From Methyloversatilis discipulorum (GTDB lineage Bacteria > Pseudomonadota > Gammaproteobacteria > Burkholderiales > Rhodocyclaceae): DNA of 64,000 nucleotides. The position numbers and the translations under genes are program-made. The stretch lies in the NCBI RefSeq assembly GCF_000527135.1, contig NZ_AZUP01000001.1:2852001-2916000 (forward strand), in the 5' to 3' direction. The notes beneath the pieces are model-generated. The model did not search any database and had not been told where the DNA came from. It worked only from the letters and a program-made list of their open reading frames with translations. Positions 54,074-64,000 of this stretch are shown here, piece by piece; the stretch's first letter is position 1, and every line of letters starts with the position of its first letter.

Positions 54074-55588
54074 TCAGCGCGACTGCTTGATCAGGCGGCT
54101 GTTGGCCGCCTGCACCGGCCGCGCATTGTTCCGGTACAGGTGGCCGAAGATGCCGATCTGTTCCGGCGACAGCTGCAGCGGCTCCTTCATCACCAGCCAG
54201 GTCACGCCTTCCGAGCAGGGCGGCGTCGTCAGCGAACCCATATAGGTGTAGTAGTCACGCTTCTCCGGCAGCAGTTTCGCCAGATCGATGCTCACGTCCG
54301 GGCGCGACTCGACGTTCTTCTGCAGCGGCAGGTAGGCCCACAGCGTATTGAACAACGGATGTTCGGTCCCGCGGTCGAGCAGCACCGCCACCACGGCCAG
54401 ATTGCCGTCCAGATCCTTGTGCACCAGGTGGGCGACCATGTCATAGGTCTTGCCGTTGACGCGCTCTTCCGCCGGTTTGTGGAAATGGAACTGCACCAGT
54501 TCGTAGCGCTTGCCGACCAGCGTGATCGTGCTGCCCTCGCCGACATTCACCTGCACCGTGTGGCCGTTGTCGACGACGGTGAAATAGGTGGTCCGGTAGT
54601 CGAACTGTATCGGCGGCAGATCGACCTTGATGCCGTCGCGGATGTCGATCGGCGATTGCGTCTGGCCGGTCGCGCATTTCGTCCATTCCGGCTTCAGCCG
54701 GCCCCAGTTCTGCGGGCCGAATTCGCCCTCGTAGCTCCAGTGGATGTCGCCGTGCGCATGCGCGACGGGCGTAGCCTCAACCGCCGGCTTCTTCGGCGCA
54801 GCATGTGCAGTCGGCGCCACGGCGGCCATGACCGGGCGCGGCCGCGGCTTCGGAGCCGGCGGCGGCAACGGGATTTCGCTGCGCATCACCGGCGGCTTGG
54901 TCGCCGCCGGCGCGGCGTCGTGGGTGTCCGGCTTCTTCGCGCCGGCATCGGCCACCTTTGCCGGCTCGGCCTTGCCGGCCTCAGCCTTCGCCGCCTCCGG
55001 CTTGCCCGCAGCGCCTGCAGGCTTCTTCGCGCTGCTCATTTCCTCGCGCGCCTGTGCCGCGGCTTCGCGCAGATCGGGCTTGATGTTCACCATTTCGGTG
55101 CGCTCGACCTTGCCGAGATCGCCCGCGTTGGCGGCGGTGCGCGCAGCGCGGCCAGCCTGTTCGGCCACCTGACGGAGTTCTTCGGCGGCCGGCGGCTGAC
55201 ACACTTCGCGGAACAGCTTTTCGTCCAGCGTGCCCGGCAGCAACGAAATCTCGCTGTCCGAGCCAGTGCGCTCCTCGCGCAGGATCTTCTGGTTGGCGTC
55301 GAGATAGACGCGCTTGATGGTGGCGAAACGCAGGCTCTGGCAGTCGTAGCGGTTGAGCGCCTGCACCATCGCGTAGCCGGTCTTTTCGGCGTCGGCCTCG
55401 GTCAGCACCAGACGGCCCCAGGCCACCTTCTTGCCGCCCTCGGCGCGCAGCACGCTGTCACGATCGATCTCGATCTTCTTGCCGCGGTCGGTCGAAATCG
55501 TGTGCCAGTCGGCCGCCTGCACCGCGCCACAGGCGCAGCCGATCGCCAGCGCGATCAAGGTCGGTCGGAAGATGGAAAGCTGCGTCAT
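54074..55588 (-). CDS. Exported alpha-carbonic anhydrase fused to a surface-adhesin-E-like domain
   Basis: A 504-residue protein with a signal peptide (LIALAIGCACGAVQA, cleavage before ADWHTI). Residues about 26-125 (WHTISTDRGKKIEID... RFATIKRVYLDANQKIL) resemble the small surface-adhesin protein E domain, with the usual cysteine. A long Ala/Lys/Pro-rich linker (about 170-275) follows, then a complete alpha-carbonic anhydrase: YEGEFGPQNWGRL, QSPIDI, NGHTVQVN, zinc ligands in LVQFHFHKPAEE plus LVH, and YMGSLTTPPCSEGVTW. It should hydrate CO2 in the periplasm or at the surface. The fusion and linker are unusual in length; plain bacterial alpha enzymes are about 250 residues. Confidence 0.92.
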   Translation of the reverse strand: MTQLSIFRPTLIALAIGCACGAVQAADWHTISTDRGKKIEIDRDSVLRAEGGKKVAWGRLVLTEADAEKTGYAMVQALNRYDCQSLRFATIKRVYLDANQKILREERTGSDSEISLLPGTLDEKLFREVCQPPAAEELRQVAEQAGRAARTAANAGDLGKVERTEMVNIKPDLREAAAQAREEMSSAKKPAGAAGKPEAAKAEAGKAEPAKVADAGAKKPDTHDAAPAATKPPVMRSEIPLPPPAPKPRPRPVMAAVAPTAHAAPKKPAVEATPVAHAHGDIHWSYEGEFGPQNWGRLKPEWTKCATGQTQSPIDIRDGIKVDLPPIQFDYRTTYFTVVDNGHTVQVNVGEGSTITLVGKRYELVQFHFHKPAEERVNGKTYDMVAHLVHKDLDGNLAVVAVLLDRGTEHPLFNTLWAYLPLQKNVESRPDVSIDLAKLLPEKRDYYTYMGSLTTPPCSEGVTWLVMKEPLQLSPEQIGIFGHLYRNNARPVQAANSRLIKQSR

Positions 55589-55709
55589 GTCCGGTCTCGT
55601 TCAGGCTCTGCCCGCATCCGGGCGATGACCGGTCTACGGCAGAGGGGCCCGTTGGCTTGAACGGCACGCCTTGCGTTGCCGTCGCGGGCGGGTTACCGTG
55701 GCGATGCAC

Positions 55710-57786
<2,077 letters not shown>

Positions 57787-57808
57787 GGCGGAGGGCCGCC
57801 TCTCTGCT

Positions 57809-57912
57809 CTGTGAGAGCGGCCCTGCGGGCGCGGCCTTGGCCGCGACAAGGCCGTCGCCGTCCGCCGGCTTCGCTGCAGGCCGCTGTCGGGGTCAGAAGA
57901 CCCCTCCCACAG
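57809..57912. repeat. Palindromic intergenic repeat, copy D1
   Basis: A slightly longer copy, with an extra CCCTGCGGGCGCGG in the left part. It begins CTGTGAGAGCGG and ends with the GGGGTCAGAAGACCCC hairpin and TCCCACAG. It lies 22 bases after the thiC stop. Confidence 0.8.
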
Positions 57913-57946
57913 AATCCAGCTCCGGCCACGGGTCGGGTGCGAACCT

Positions 57947-58029
57947 CGTGGGAGCGGCCTTGGCCGCGACGGGGCGGTCATCACAGGCACCGACTCCGCT
58001 TCAGGCTGCTATCGCGAGCGAGCTCCCAC
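57947..58029. repeat. Palindromic intergenic repeat, copy D2 (variant ends)
   Basis: Begins CGTGGGAGCGGCCTTGG and ends GCTATCGCGAGCGAGCTCCCAC, the same alternative right half as copy B1. It lies between convergent thiC and the oxygenase gene. Confidence 0.78.
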
Positions 58030-58067
58030 CGATCACGGCAGTACCCGAGGGCCTGTCACATCTCCGC

Positions 58068-58859
58068 TCAGCCTTTCGGCCCCACGCCGAAGAAACTGCG
58101 GAAACGGTCCCAGCGGCGCTTGAACCAGGCCCTGGGCGTGTCCTGCACATAGTAGGTGAGCATGATGGACACACGCTCGCCGTCGGCTTCGGTGGTCTGA
58201 CGCACGCTGTGCCAGCTTTCCTTCTCGACGACAGCAAAGGCGTAGCCGCTGGCCGGCATGAAATCCATGGCCACCGTCCGCTCCGCGTCCGGACCGCTCC
58301 TCCCGTGGTGGAACACGGTGCCGAGGTGGCGCTGCGCGCTGTCCCGCGGCAGGTAGAACTGCACGGTGATCGCCTTGGCCGGCACGTCGGCATGAATGCC
58401 GATGCGATAGCCCGGCTGGTCACGGACCAGGATGGGAATCGGATAGAAATCCAGCTGGCCGATGGAACAGCCGAAGCGGGTTTCGAGCGAATGCCGGAAC
58501 TTCTGCTTGAACGCGTCCTGCAACGCCCGCGAACGCAGTGTGCGCGATACGGCCGTCCACATTGCGCGCTGCTCGGCCGGCAAGCGCCAAAGCTGTTCCG
58601 GATACAGGTACATGCGCAGTCGCGCGCTGCTGCCGTCGGCACGCATCGCATCCTTGTGACGCAGCTCGTGGAAACGGTCGCGCGCCGGCATCATGGCCAG
58701 AAGCCTTGAATAGAACCTTGGAGAAAATACCTCTCGCATGTACAGATGCTCGAATGGAGCGGAGCTCGCCACGCTGTCGCGAATGGCGAAAAGCATCTGG
58801 TCGCCAGGCAGTTCACCGGATCTACTGCATGCACTCGGGGTCGTGCTCTGGGTCTGCAT
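58068..58859 (-). CDS. 2OG-Fe(II) oxygenase-like protein
   Basis: A 263-residue cytosolic protein. The iron-binding facial triad of the 2-oxoglutarate oxygenase superfamily can be read as His156-x-Asp158 (YRIGIHADVPAKAITVQFYL) and His217 (VEKESWHSVRQT), with Arg229 (RVSIMLTYY) as the likely 2-oxoglutarate contact. GTVFHHG and FMPASGYAFAV are consistent with the double-stranded beta-helix. The substrate is unknown; proteins like this often sit with glycosylation or polysaccharide genes, but none is next to it. Divergent from the c-di-GMP riboswitch and metalloprotease, across a 50-base palindrome. Confidence 0.8.
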   Translation of the reverse strand: MQTQSTTPSACSRSGELPGDQMLFAIRDSVASSAPFEHLYMREVFSPRFYSRLLAMMPARDRFHELRHKDAMRADGSSARLRMYLYPEQLWRLPAEQRAMWTAVSRTLRSRALQDAFKQKFRHSLETRFGCSIGQLDFYPIPILVRDQPGYRIGIHADVPAKAITVQFYLPRDSAQRHLGTVFHHGRSGPDAERTVAMDFMPASGYAFAVVEKESWHSVRQTTEADGERVSIMLTYYVQDTPRAWFKRRWDRFRSFFGVGPKG

Positions 58860-58903
58860 GTGATGAGTCCTCTATGCATCACAGTGAAAAAGCATAACCC
58901 CAC

Positions 58904-58953
58904 TGTGCGCCAGCATGTTTTGTGACTCACATCACGAAACATGCTGGCGCACA
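58904..58953. promoter_or_regulatory. 50-bp near-perfect palindrome with CRP-like core
   Basis: Two 22-base arms (58904-58925 and 58932-58953) pair at 21 of 22 positions around CTCACA. The centre reads TGTGACTCACATCACG, close to the TGTGA-N6-TCACA operator of CRP-family regulators. It lies between two divergent genes and could be a DNA operator or, if transcribed, a strong hairpin. It has no T run. Confidence 0.65.
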
Positions 58954-58998
58954 TTCAAGCTCCGTCGGCGGTTTGCCGCTAACACCGGCGAAGCTGAA

Positions 58999-59079
58999 AA
59001 AAGGCAAACCCGTCCGAAAGGCGGGGACGCAAAGTCACCGGTCTAATCCGCGCACGCGGGATGACGGCGGGGCCGCCAG
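58999..59079 (+). promoter_or_regulatory. c-di-GMP-I (GEMM) riboswitch
   Basis: Matches the class I cyclic di-GMP aptamer: AAGGCAAACCCGTCCGAAAG, with its GAAA tetraloop, then GCGGGGACGCAAAGTCACCG, GTCTAAT, and GATGACGGCGGGGCCGCC with the tetraloop-receptor side. It lies 77 bases ahead of the metalloprotease start, on the same strand, so it should put that gene under c-di-GMP control. Confidence 0.93.
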
Positions 59080-59155
59080 TTCCCTCCTGTTCGATGCAGG
59101 TCCGGGGCGCGCCAGACGGTGACGACACGACAGACATCCGAGCCGGAGTTTCACG

Positions 59156-61159
59156 ATGATCGCCCTGCGCCACGCCGCATCCCCCGTCTGCACCGCACTG
59201 ATGTGCGCATTCGCGCTGTCGGCAGCCCCTGCTGCCGCTTCCCCGCGCGCGCTGCCGGCGGCCGGAACAGCGGTATCGGTGATGCAGCCGCTGCCGACGT
59301 CCGGAGCCGAGGGTGGCATGTGGCCCGTGCGGCTGGACGTGGCACGCCTGCGCTCAGCCCAGCCAGGCGAAGTGCTCCGGTTCGCGCTGCCCGACGGCAA
59401 TCATGTCGACGTCGTGTTCGATTCGACGCTGGGTGGCACCGACGGCCTGCAGTGGATCGGTCACCACACCGCCGGCAGGCAATACGCGGTGCGGCTGCGC
59501 ATCGATGGCGAACTGGCCGCAGGGGTCATCCGCACTCCAGACGGCGGTTTCGTACTGGGCCACGTGGACGGCGCTCAACTGATGGGTCCCGATCTGTCGG
59601 CGGCAGCGAATCCCGTTGCGCTGGATGGTCTGCCTTCGATGTTCCTGAGCGCCGACAGCGTGACGCCGGACGACAGCACGCAGGGCCCCGAAGCGCGCGC
59701 CGCACGTCGGCCGGCTGATGTCGCCCATCCGGTCAGCTTCAATCTGGTCGCGCTTTCAGCACTTGAGCCGGGCGAGAACGTGACGCTGTCGATCCCAGAG
59801 CACGGTGACTATCGCGTTCGCTACGACCGTACCGATGCCGGCGATGCCGACACCACGACCTGGGTCGGCCATCTGGCCGACTACGGCAGCGAATTCCGCG
59901 TCATCGTCACGTCTGGGCCGAACGGCAGTGTCGGCAACATCCTGACGCCCTCTGGCGAACTGATGCTGGTAGATAGCGGTGGCACGCAATGGCTGGTCGA
60001 CCCGGTGCGCTCCGGACTGTCGCAATTCGAATCCGAGCATGCCGACGCCGTGGGCGAGGATGTACCTGCAGCAGCCGGTGGCGTTACGGCGATGGGCGGC
60101 ACCTCGGCCGCGGCGGATGCGGGCACCACTGGCACCACGACGGCCGGCAGCGGCAGCGCGGCCAACGGCAGCGAAACGACGATCGATCTGCTGGTGCTCT
60201 ATACGCCGGGCTTCAAGAAGAAGCACGGCAGCGTATTCGGCACACGAATCGCCCAACTGGTCGCGCTGGCCAATCAAGCCTACGTCGACAGCGGTGTGCC
60301 GATGCGTCTGCGCCTCGTCGCCAGCGCGCAGGTGAATGACAGCGACACCACCAGCAATTCGACCACCCTGTCCGCATTGGCGCGCGGTACCGGCGCCTAC
60401 AGGACGGTGCCGGCACTGCGCAAGAAGTATGGCGCCGATCTGGTCGCCGTCGTGCGCCCCTTCTACATGACGGCACAGGGTGGCAGCTGCGGCGTGGGCT
60501 ACGTCGGCGGCTACAACGGCAGCAACATTGCCTACTACGGCAACTACGCATACTCCGTGGTCAGCGACGGCCGTGACATGGCCGGCAGCTATTACTACTG
60601 CACCGACTACACTTTCACCCACGAACTCGGCCACAACATGGGCCTGATGCACGATCGCGCTACGGTCGCGCGCCAGGGCGGGGGCAGCGGCAGCCACCCC
60701 TACGCCTTCGGTCACGGCCGAAGCGGAAGCTTCGGCTCCATCATGAGCTACATCTCGCCGGTGATCGGTCGCTTCTCCAACCCGGATCTGACGGACTGTG
60801 GCGGCAGCTTCGCCTGTGGCGTTCCGGTCACCGATCCGGCCAGCGCACACAACGCCCAGGCCTTGAGCAACAACCGCGCGGCGGTGTCGTCATGGCGGTC
60901 GACGACGGTGCCCACCAGCTATCAGGTATCGGGCACCATCTCGCGCGGCGGCAGGCCGCTTGCGAACGTCACGATGAGCGCAACCGATGGCGCGACCTGC
61001 ACCGCGAGCGGCCGCACGGGCGCCTACGCCTGCACCGTGCCCTGGGGCTGGAGCGGCGTCATCACGCCGCAGCCGACCGTCGGCAGTGTGCGCCCGGCGA
61101 ATCTCTTGCTGACGACAGTCAAGGCCGCGCAAAAGAAGAAGAACTTCGTCGTGCGCTGA
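59156..61159 (+). CDS. Exported metzincin metalloprotease (reprolysin-like)
   Basis: A 667-residue protein with a signal peptide (LMCAFALSAAPAAASPRA). The N-terminal 330 residues look like a propeptide with two related parts: DVVFDSTLGGTDGLQWIGHH and YRVRYDRTDAGDADTTTWVG. The catalytic domain begins near TTIDLLVLYTPGF and has the zinc site HELGHNMGLMHD (about residue 488), the HExxHxxGxxHD form of M12-type metzincins, with a Met-turn in SIMSYIS. A C-terminal domain with VSGTISRGGRPLANVTMSA resembles a carboxypeptidase-regulatory-like beta-sandwich. The ATG has GGAG upstream. Expression is expected to follow c-di-GMP through the leader riboswitch. Confidence 0.92.
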   Translation: MIALRHAASPVCTALMCAFALSAAPAAASPRALPAAGTAVSVMQPLPTSGAEGGMWPVRLDVARLRSAQPGEVLRFALPDGNHVDVVFDSTLGGTDGLQWIGHHTAGRQYAVRLRIDGELAAGVIRTPDGGFVLGHVDGAQLMGPDLSAAANPVALDGLPSMFLSADSVTPDDSTQGPEARAARRPADVAHPVSFNLVALSALEPGENVTLSIPEHGDYRVRYDRTDAGDADTTTWVGHLADYGSEFRVIVTSGPNGSVGNILTPSGELMLVDSGGTQWLVDPVRSGLSQFESEHADAVGEDVPAAAGGVTAMGGTSAAADAGTTGTTTAGSGSAANGSETTIDLLVLYTPGFKKKHGSVFGTRIAQLVALANQAYVDSGVPMRLRLVASAQVNDSDTTSNSTTLSALARGTGAYRTVPALRKKYGADLVAVVRPFYMTAQGGSCGVGYVGGYNGSNIAYYGNYAYSVVSDGRDMAGSYYYCTDYTFTHELGHNMGLMHDRATVARQGGGSGSHPYAFGHGRSGSFGSIMSYISPVIGRFSNPDLTDCGGSFACGVPVTDPASAHNAQALSNNRAAVSSWRSTTVPTSYQVSGTISRGGRPLANVTMSATDGATCTASGRTGAYACTVPWGWSGVITPQPTVGSVRPANLLLTTVKAAQKKKNFVVR

Positions 61160-61242
61160 GCATCCGGCGTCCGTACGGCTCGCGCGGTTACCATAGCGCC
61201 CTGCGACCCGACGTGCGGGTCAACTTTCTGTGGGGCAGTCTG

Positions 61243-62055
61243 ATGCGGATCACTTTCATCGGCGGCGGCAATATGGCCAGCGCGCTGATCGGCGGCATGT
61301 TGAAGCGCGGCGCCATCGCTGCCGACATTGCCGTGGTCGAACTCCAGGCCGACGGTCGCGACCGGCTGGCGCGCGAATTCGGTGTGCGTGCGGTCGAGGC
61401 GCTGGACGCCAGTGCGGCCGGCTGCGACCTGCTGGTGCTGGCGGTGAAGCCGCAGCAGATGCGCGAAGTGTGCGCCAGCATTGCGCCTCTGATCGACGGA
61501 CAGACGGTACTCAGCATCGCCGCCGGCCTGCGCGCGAGCGACATCGGTCGCTGGCTCGGCGGGCGGGCGCGCATGGTGCGTGCAATGCCGAATACGCCGG
61601 CGCTGATCGGTCGCGGCGTGACCGGCCTGTATGCCGACGCATCGGTCGGTGACGCCGAACGCGCCCGCGCCGAAGAGCTGCTGTCGGCCGTGGGCCGTAC
61701 GGTGTGGGTGGACGACGAGAAGCTGATCGACGCCGTCACCGCGGTGTCCGGCAGCGGCCCGGCCTACGTGTTCTATTTCATCGAGGCGATGGTGCGCGGC
61801 GGCGAGGCACTGGGGCTCACCGCCGATCAGGCGCGCGAGCTGGCCATCGCCACCTTCACCGGCGCGTCGGCGCTGGCGGCACAGAGCCCCGAATCGCCGG
61901 CCACGCTGCGCGAGCGCGTCACGTCGAAGGGCGGCACCACCGAAGCGGCACTGAAGTCGATGAATGCCGACGCCGTCGGCGACGCCATCGTGCGTGCGCT
62001 GGCCGCCGCTGCCGCGCGCGGCGCGGAACTGGGCGACCAGCTCGGCGCCGCCTGA
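61243..62055 (+). CDS. proC: Pyrroline-5-carboxylate reductase
   Basis: A 270-residue enzyme making the last step of proline synthesis. The NADPH site is ITFIGGGNMASALIGG. MVRAMPNTPALIGRGVTGLY and VTAVSGSGPAYVFYFIEAM follow, then RERVTSKGGTTEAAL, all in the family order. The ATG MRITFIGGG was chosen; the frame upstream overlaps the metalloprotease end and is not coding. Confidence 0.96.
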   Translation: MRITFIGGGNMASALIGGMLKRGAIAADIAVVELQADGRDRLAREFGVRAVEALDASAAGCDLLVLAVKPQQMREVCASIAPLIDGQTVLSIAAGLRASDIGRWLGGRARMVRAMPNTPALIGRGVTGLYADASVGDAERARAEELLSAVGRTVWVDDEKLIDAVTAVSGSGPAYVFYFIEAMVRGGEALGLTADQARELAIATFTGASALAAQSPESPATLRERVTSKGGTTEAALKSMNADAVGDAIVRALAAAAARGAELGDQLGAA

Positions 62056-62107
62056 ACCGGCGCCCGGCCAACACTGTCTTCACGCGATACGACAACGACA
62101 CGAACCC

Positions 62108-62674
62108 ATGCTGACCGACCTGACCCTGCTCGTCCTCAACGCCGTCGCCAGTTTCATCACCACGCTGCTGCTGGCCCGCTTCTACATGCAGTGGGCGCGC
62201 GTGAGCTTCCGCAACCAGATCGGCGCCTTCGTGATCCAGACCACCGACTGGGCGGTACTGCCGGCTCGGCGCGTGATACCGGCGATGTTCGGACTGGACA
62301 TGGCGACGCTGGTGGTCGCCTGGCTGATCCAGGTGGCGCTGATCCTGGTCGGCGCGCTGCTGCACGGCAGCATCGGTGCCGACGGTCTGATACCGCTCGC
62401 GCTGCTGCGCGGCGTGATCGAAATCGCGCGGCTGTCGGTGTGGTTCCTGATCATCGTGCTCATCATTTCCGCGGTGATGAGCTGGGTGTCGCCGGGCAAT
62501 CCGATCGGCAGCATGATGAACGCGCTGACCCGCCCCTTCCTGCAGCCGATACAGCGCGTGATGCCGCCGATCGCCAACGTCGACCTGTCGCCGCTGGTGC
62601 TCATCCTCATCCTGCAGATCGTGCTCTACCTGATCGACGCGCTGTCGCGGCAGCTGTTCGGCCTGCTGGTCTGA
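62108..62674 (+). CDS. yggT: YggT family membrane protein
   Basis: A 188-residue integral membrane protein with two YggT repeats: NAVASFITTLLLARFYMQWA with NQIGAFVIQTTDWAVLPARR, and LSVWFLIIVLIISAVMSWVS with NPIGSMMNALTRPFLQPIQR. About five membrane helices. Usually downstream of proC, as here (52 bases). A role in osmotic or cell-division processes has been suggested for the family. After the stop, CCGCCGCCGAAGCGGCGG could form a weak hairpin. Confidence 0.93.
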   Translation: MLTDLTLLVLNAVASFITTLLLARFYMQWARVSFRNQIGAFVIQTTDWAVLPARRVIPAMFGLDMATLVVAWLIQVALILVGALLHGSIGADGLIPLALLRGVIEIARLSVWFLIIVLIISAVMSWVSPGNPIGSMMNALTRPFLQPIQRVMPPIANVDLSPLVLILILQIVLYLIDALSRQLFGLLV

Positions 62675-62702
62675 CGCCGCCGCCGAAGCGGCGGAAACGC
62701 GT

Positions 62703-63749
62703 TCAGACGCTCATATCGACCTGGCTCACGCTACCCGCAGTGCCGTCCTCGCGCAGGTAGACGCCGGTCGCGCGCATTTCGCCCAGTGTTTCGTTGGCGG
62801 CATTGCGCAGGCTGAACGGCGTGTCGACGCGGCCAAGATAGAAGGCGCCGGCGTTGGCCTGCTTCATCGTCTGCAGCGTGCCGGGGCCTTCCGCGTCCGG
62901 GCGCCACAGCCGCAGCTGCGCGAAGCCGCTGTCGGCTTCATCGATCCAGCCGTTGCCGTCCTCGTCCAGCGCGGCCAGTTCCTCGAAACCATTGCCGGTG
63001 GTCGGTCCGAACAGTTCGCGGCCGTCGTCGATGCGACCGTTGCCATTGCGGTCGAACGCCAGCATGCCGCGTCCGCCGGCCAACGGCACCTGCTCCTTGC
63101 TGCCGTCGGCGTCGAGATCGAAGGCGAAGCGGACGTCGGACAGCGCCGCCGCCGGACCGGCGAAGTCCAGCATCAGCGGGTCTTTCAGCACGGCGTCGCC
63201 GGCGCGGAAGGATTCGCTGACGCTCATGCTTAAGCTGCGCGACATCTCGCTTTCGAGCTTGAAGGCGATCTCGCGCCCGTCGGCGGTGCGCACCGTCCCT
63301 TCGGCGGCGAAGCGCGTGGTTTCCGATTCGCTGTATTCGGCGTGGTAGTCGTACTCGATACCCCAGCCGGCGCGCTGCGGCGCCTGCGACTGCGCCGCAG
63401 CCGCAGTACCGGACGAAGCGGGCGGCGCTTCGGTCGGCATGTCCGCGCTGCGCAGCCAGCGCACCGGCTGGCCGGTGATCTTCTCTATCATCATGATGAG
63501 CAGCGACAGCCGGGGATCGTTGCGTACGGCCTCCTCGATGCCGTCCGGCGCCTCGACCGGATCGGCCTGCTGTGCGGCGAGCGCCGCTGGCGACAGGCTG
63601 ATGCGCGCTTCGCTGCGCGACGGGGGTGGGCCGTCGGTGGGCGGGCGGCGACGCTCACCGGTCCACATTTCAAGTCGTTCGGATACCTGCAGACGCCGCG
63701 ATTCGGCGTGCGAGGACTCAAGCTGTACGGTGCTGGCGGCGACCTTCAC
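62703..63749 (-). CDS. EF-hand calcium-binding-motif protein, unknown function
   Basis: A 348-residue protein without signal peptide. The start is a GTG (VKVAASTVQLE) with AGGAGG 9 bases ahead; no ATG fits as well. The N-terminal 140 residues are charged and Pro/Ala-rich. A middle region (YDYHAEYSESETTRFAAEGT, REIAFKLESEMSRSLSMSVS) looks beta-rich. The C-terminal third holds EF-hand-like loops: DLDADGSKEQV, DRNGNGRIDDGRELFG and DEDGNGWIDEADSGF, the last two with the DxNGNGxID spacing of dockerin/EF-hand calcium sites. Similar conserved hypothetical proteins occur in pseudomonads. Role unknown; calcium-dependent folding is likely. Confidence 0.82.
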   Translation of the reverse strand: MKVAASTVQLESSHAESRRLQVSERLEMWTGERRRPPTDGPPPSRSEARISLSPAALAAQQADPVEAPDGIEEAVRNDPRLSLLIMMIEKITGQPVRWLRSADMPTEAPPASSGTAAAAQSQAPQRAGWGIEYDYHAEYSESETTRFAAEGTVRTADGREIAFKLESEMSRSLSMSVSESFRAGDAVLKDPLMLDFAGPAAALSDVRFAFDLDADGSKEQVPLAGGRGMLAFDRNGNGRIDDGRELFGPTTGNGFEELAALDEDGNGWIDEADSGFAQLRLWRPDAEGPGTLQTMKQANAGAFYLGRVDTPFSLRNAANETLGEMRATGVYLREDGTAGSVSQVDMSV

Positions 63750-63786
63750 GGTTCTGTGCCTCCTGGGTTCTGACCTCGATGTGCCA

Positions 63787-63968
63787 CCCGGAAAGTGAAG
63801 CGCGCGCACGTGCCCACGTGCAGTCGGCGACGCTTGCAGGCGTGCCTGCAAGCGTCCGTACCGACCATCGGGCGGCTTGGCAGCGTCGCACCTGACAGCA
63901 AGTCGGGCGGTATCGCCGCACCCTGCGCGAGGCAGGGCGTCAGCCGCGCGTGCGCTTCACTTTCCGGG
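63787..63968. repeat. 182-bp nested inverted-repeat element
   Basis: The ends are 17-base perfect inverted repeats (CCCGGAAAGTGAAGCGC at 63787-63803 and its complement at 63952-63968). Inside is a perfect 13-base-pair hairpin with a 2-base loop (63829-63856, GACGCTTGCAGGC and its complement) and a smaller one, CCCTGCGCGAGGCAGGG. No gene can be supported in the last 250 bases of the window. Confidence 0.75.
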
Positions 63969-64000
63969 CGGATACACAGATTTACGGCCGCTGCGGCGGG

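Noticed and set aside
62676..62694. Intrinsic terminator after yggT
   Set aside because: The CCGCC-GGCGG hairpin is short and is followed by AAACGC rather than a T run.

Overview
The window is high-GC, gene-dense chromosomal DNA. Gene content and order suggest a betaproteobacterium, probably Rhodocyclales and perhaps close to Methyloversatilis (inferred from gene order, not from a search). Supporting signs are the thrB-BPSS1780-nadD-rsfS-rlmH-maf-rng run, a DUF2782 protein beside thrB, a Gcr-type 'site-specific recombinase', a c5-type cytochrome, and SAH and TPP riboswitches ahead of ahcY and thiC.

Layout. 0-9.4 kb: truncated ABC transporter, tRNA-Leu(GAG), two poorly characterised genes, a NYN/OST-HTH protein, then a minus-strand operon of a TlpA-like thioredoxin, membrane-fusion protein, FtsX-type permease and LolD-like ATPase, followed by the Gcr-family membrane protein. 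9.4-16.3 kb: DUF4197 protein, tex, rep, a c-type cytochrome, tRNA-Arg(CCG). 16.5-30.4 kb: a signalling block with a response regulator, an EAL response regulator, a 1878-residue hybrid kinase with eight PAS-like modules, and three GGDEF proteins, one also carrying EAL. 30-35 kb: tyrosine-ammonia-lyase-like enzyme, 4-coumarate:CoA ligase and photoactive yellow protein (PYP), with an acyltransferase and a PNPOx-fold protein upstream. 35-44.7 kb: polA, a LOG protein and the conserved thrB-to-rng run. 44.7-46.85 kb: a low-GC island inserted at the 3' end of rng and flanked by a duplicated rng terminus. 47-64 kb: haem-binding HAMP sensor, Ser/Thr kinase, zinc-ribbon protein, C13-like peptidase, ahcY, alpha-carbonic anhydrase, thiC, a 2OG-Fe(II)-oxygenase-like protein, a secreted metalloprotease behind a c-di-GMP-I riboswitch, proC, a YggT protein and an EF-hand protein.

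The most interesting system is the minus-strand cluster tal-pcl-pyp-(PAS-PAS-GGDEF)-(PAS-GGDEF-EAL). It holds everything expected for making p-coumaroyl-CoA and a blue-light PYP. The photoreceptor gene sits 12 bp from a diguanylate cyclase gene that overlaps a GGDEF-EAL gene by 4 bp, which suggests blue light is read into c-di-GMP. The two enzymes share a related N-terminal PAS-like module that could be the docking site. A c-di-GMP-I riboswitch at 59.0 kb gives one visible candidate output, an exported protease.

Intergenic regions carry a family of about 90-bp palindromic repeats (11 copies, mostly at gene 3' ends), a 50-bp near-perfect palindrome with a CRP-like core, and a 182-bp nested inverted repeat near the right edge. 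All functional calls come from reading the sequence; no searches were run.
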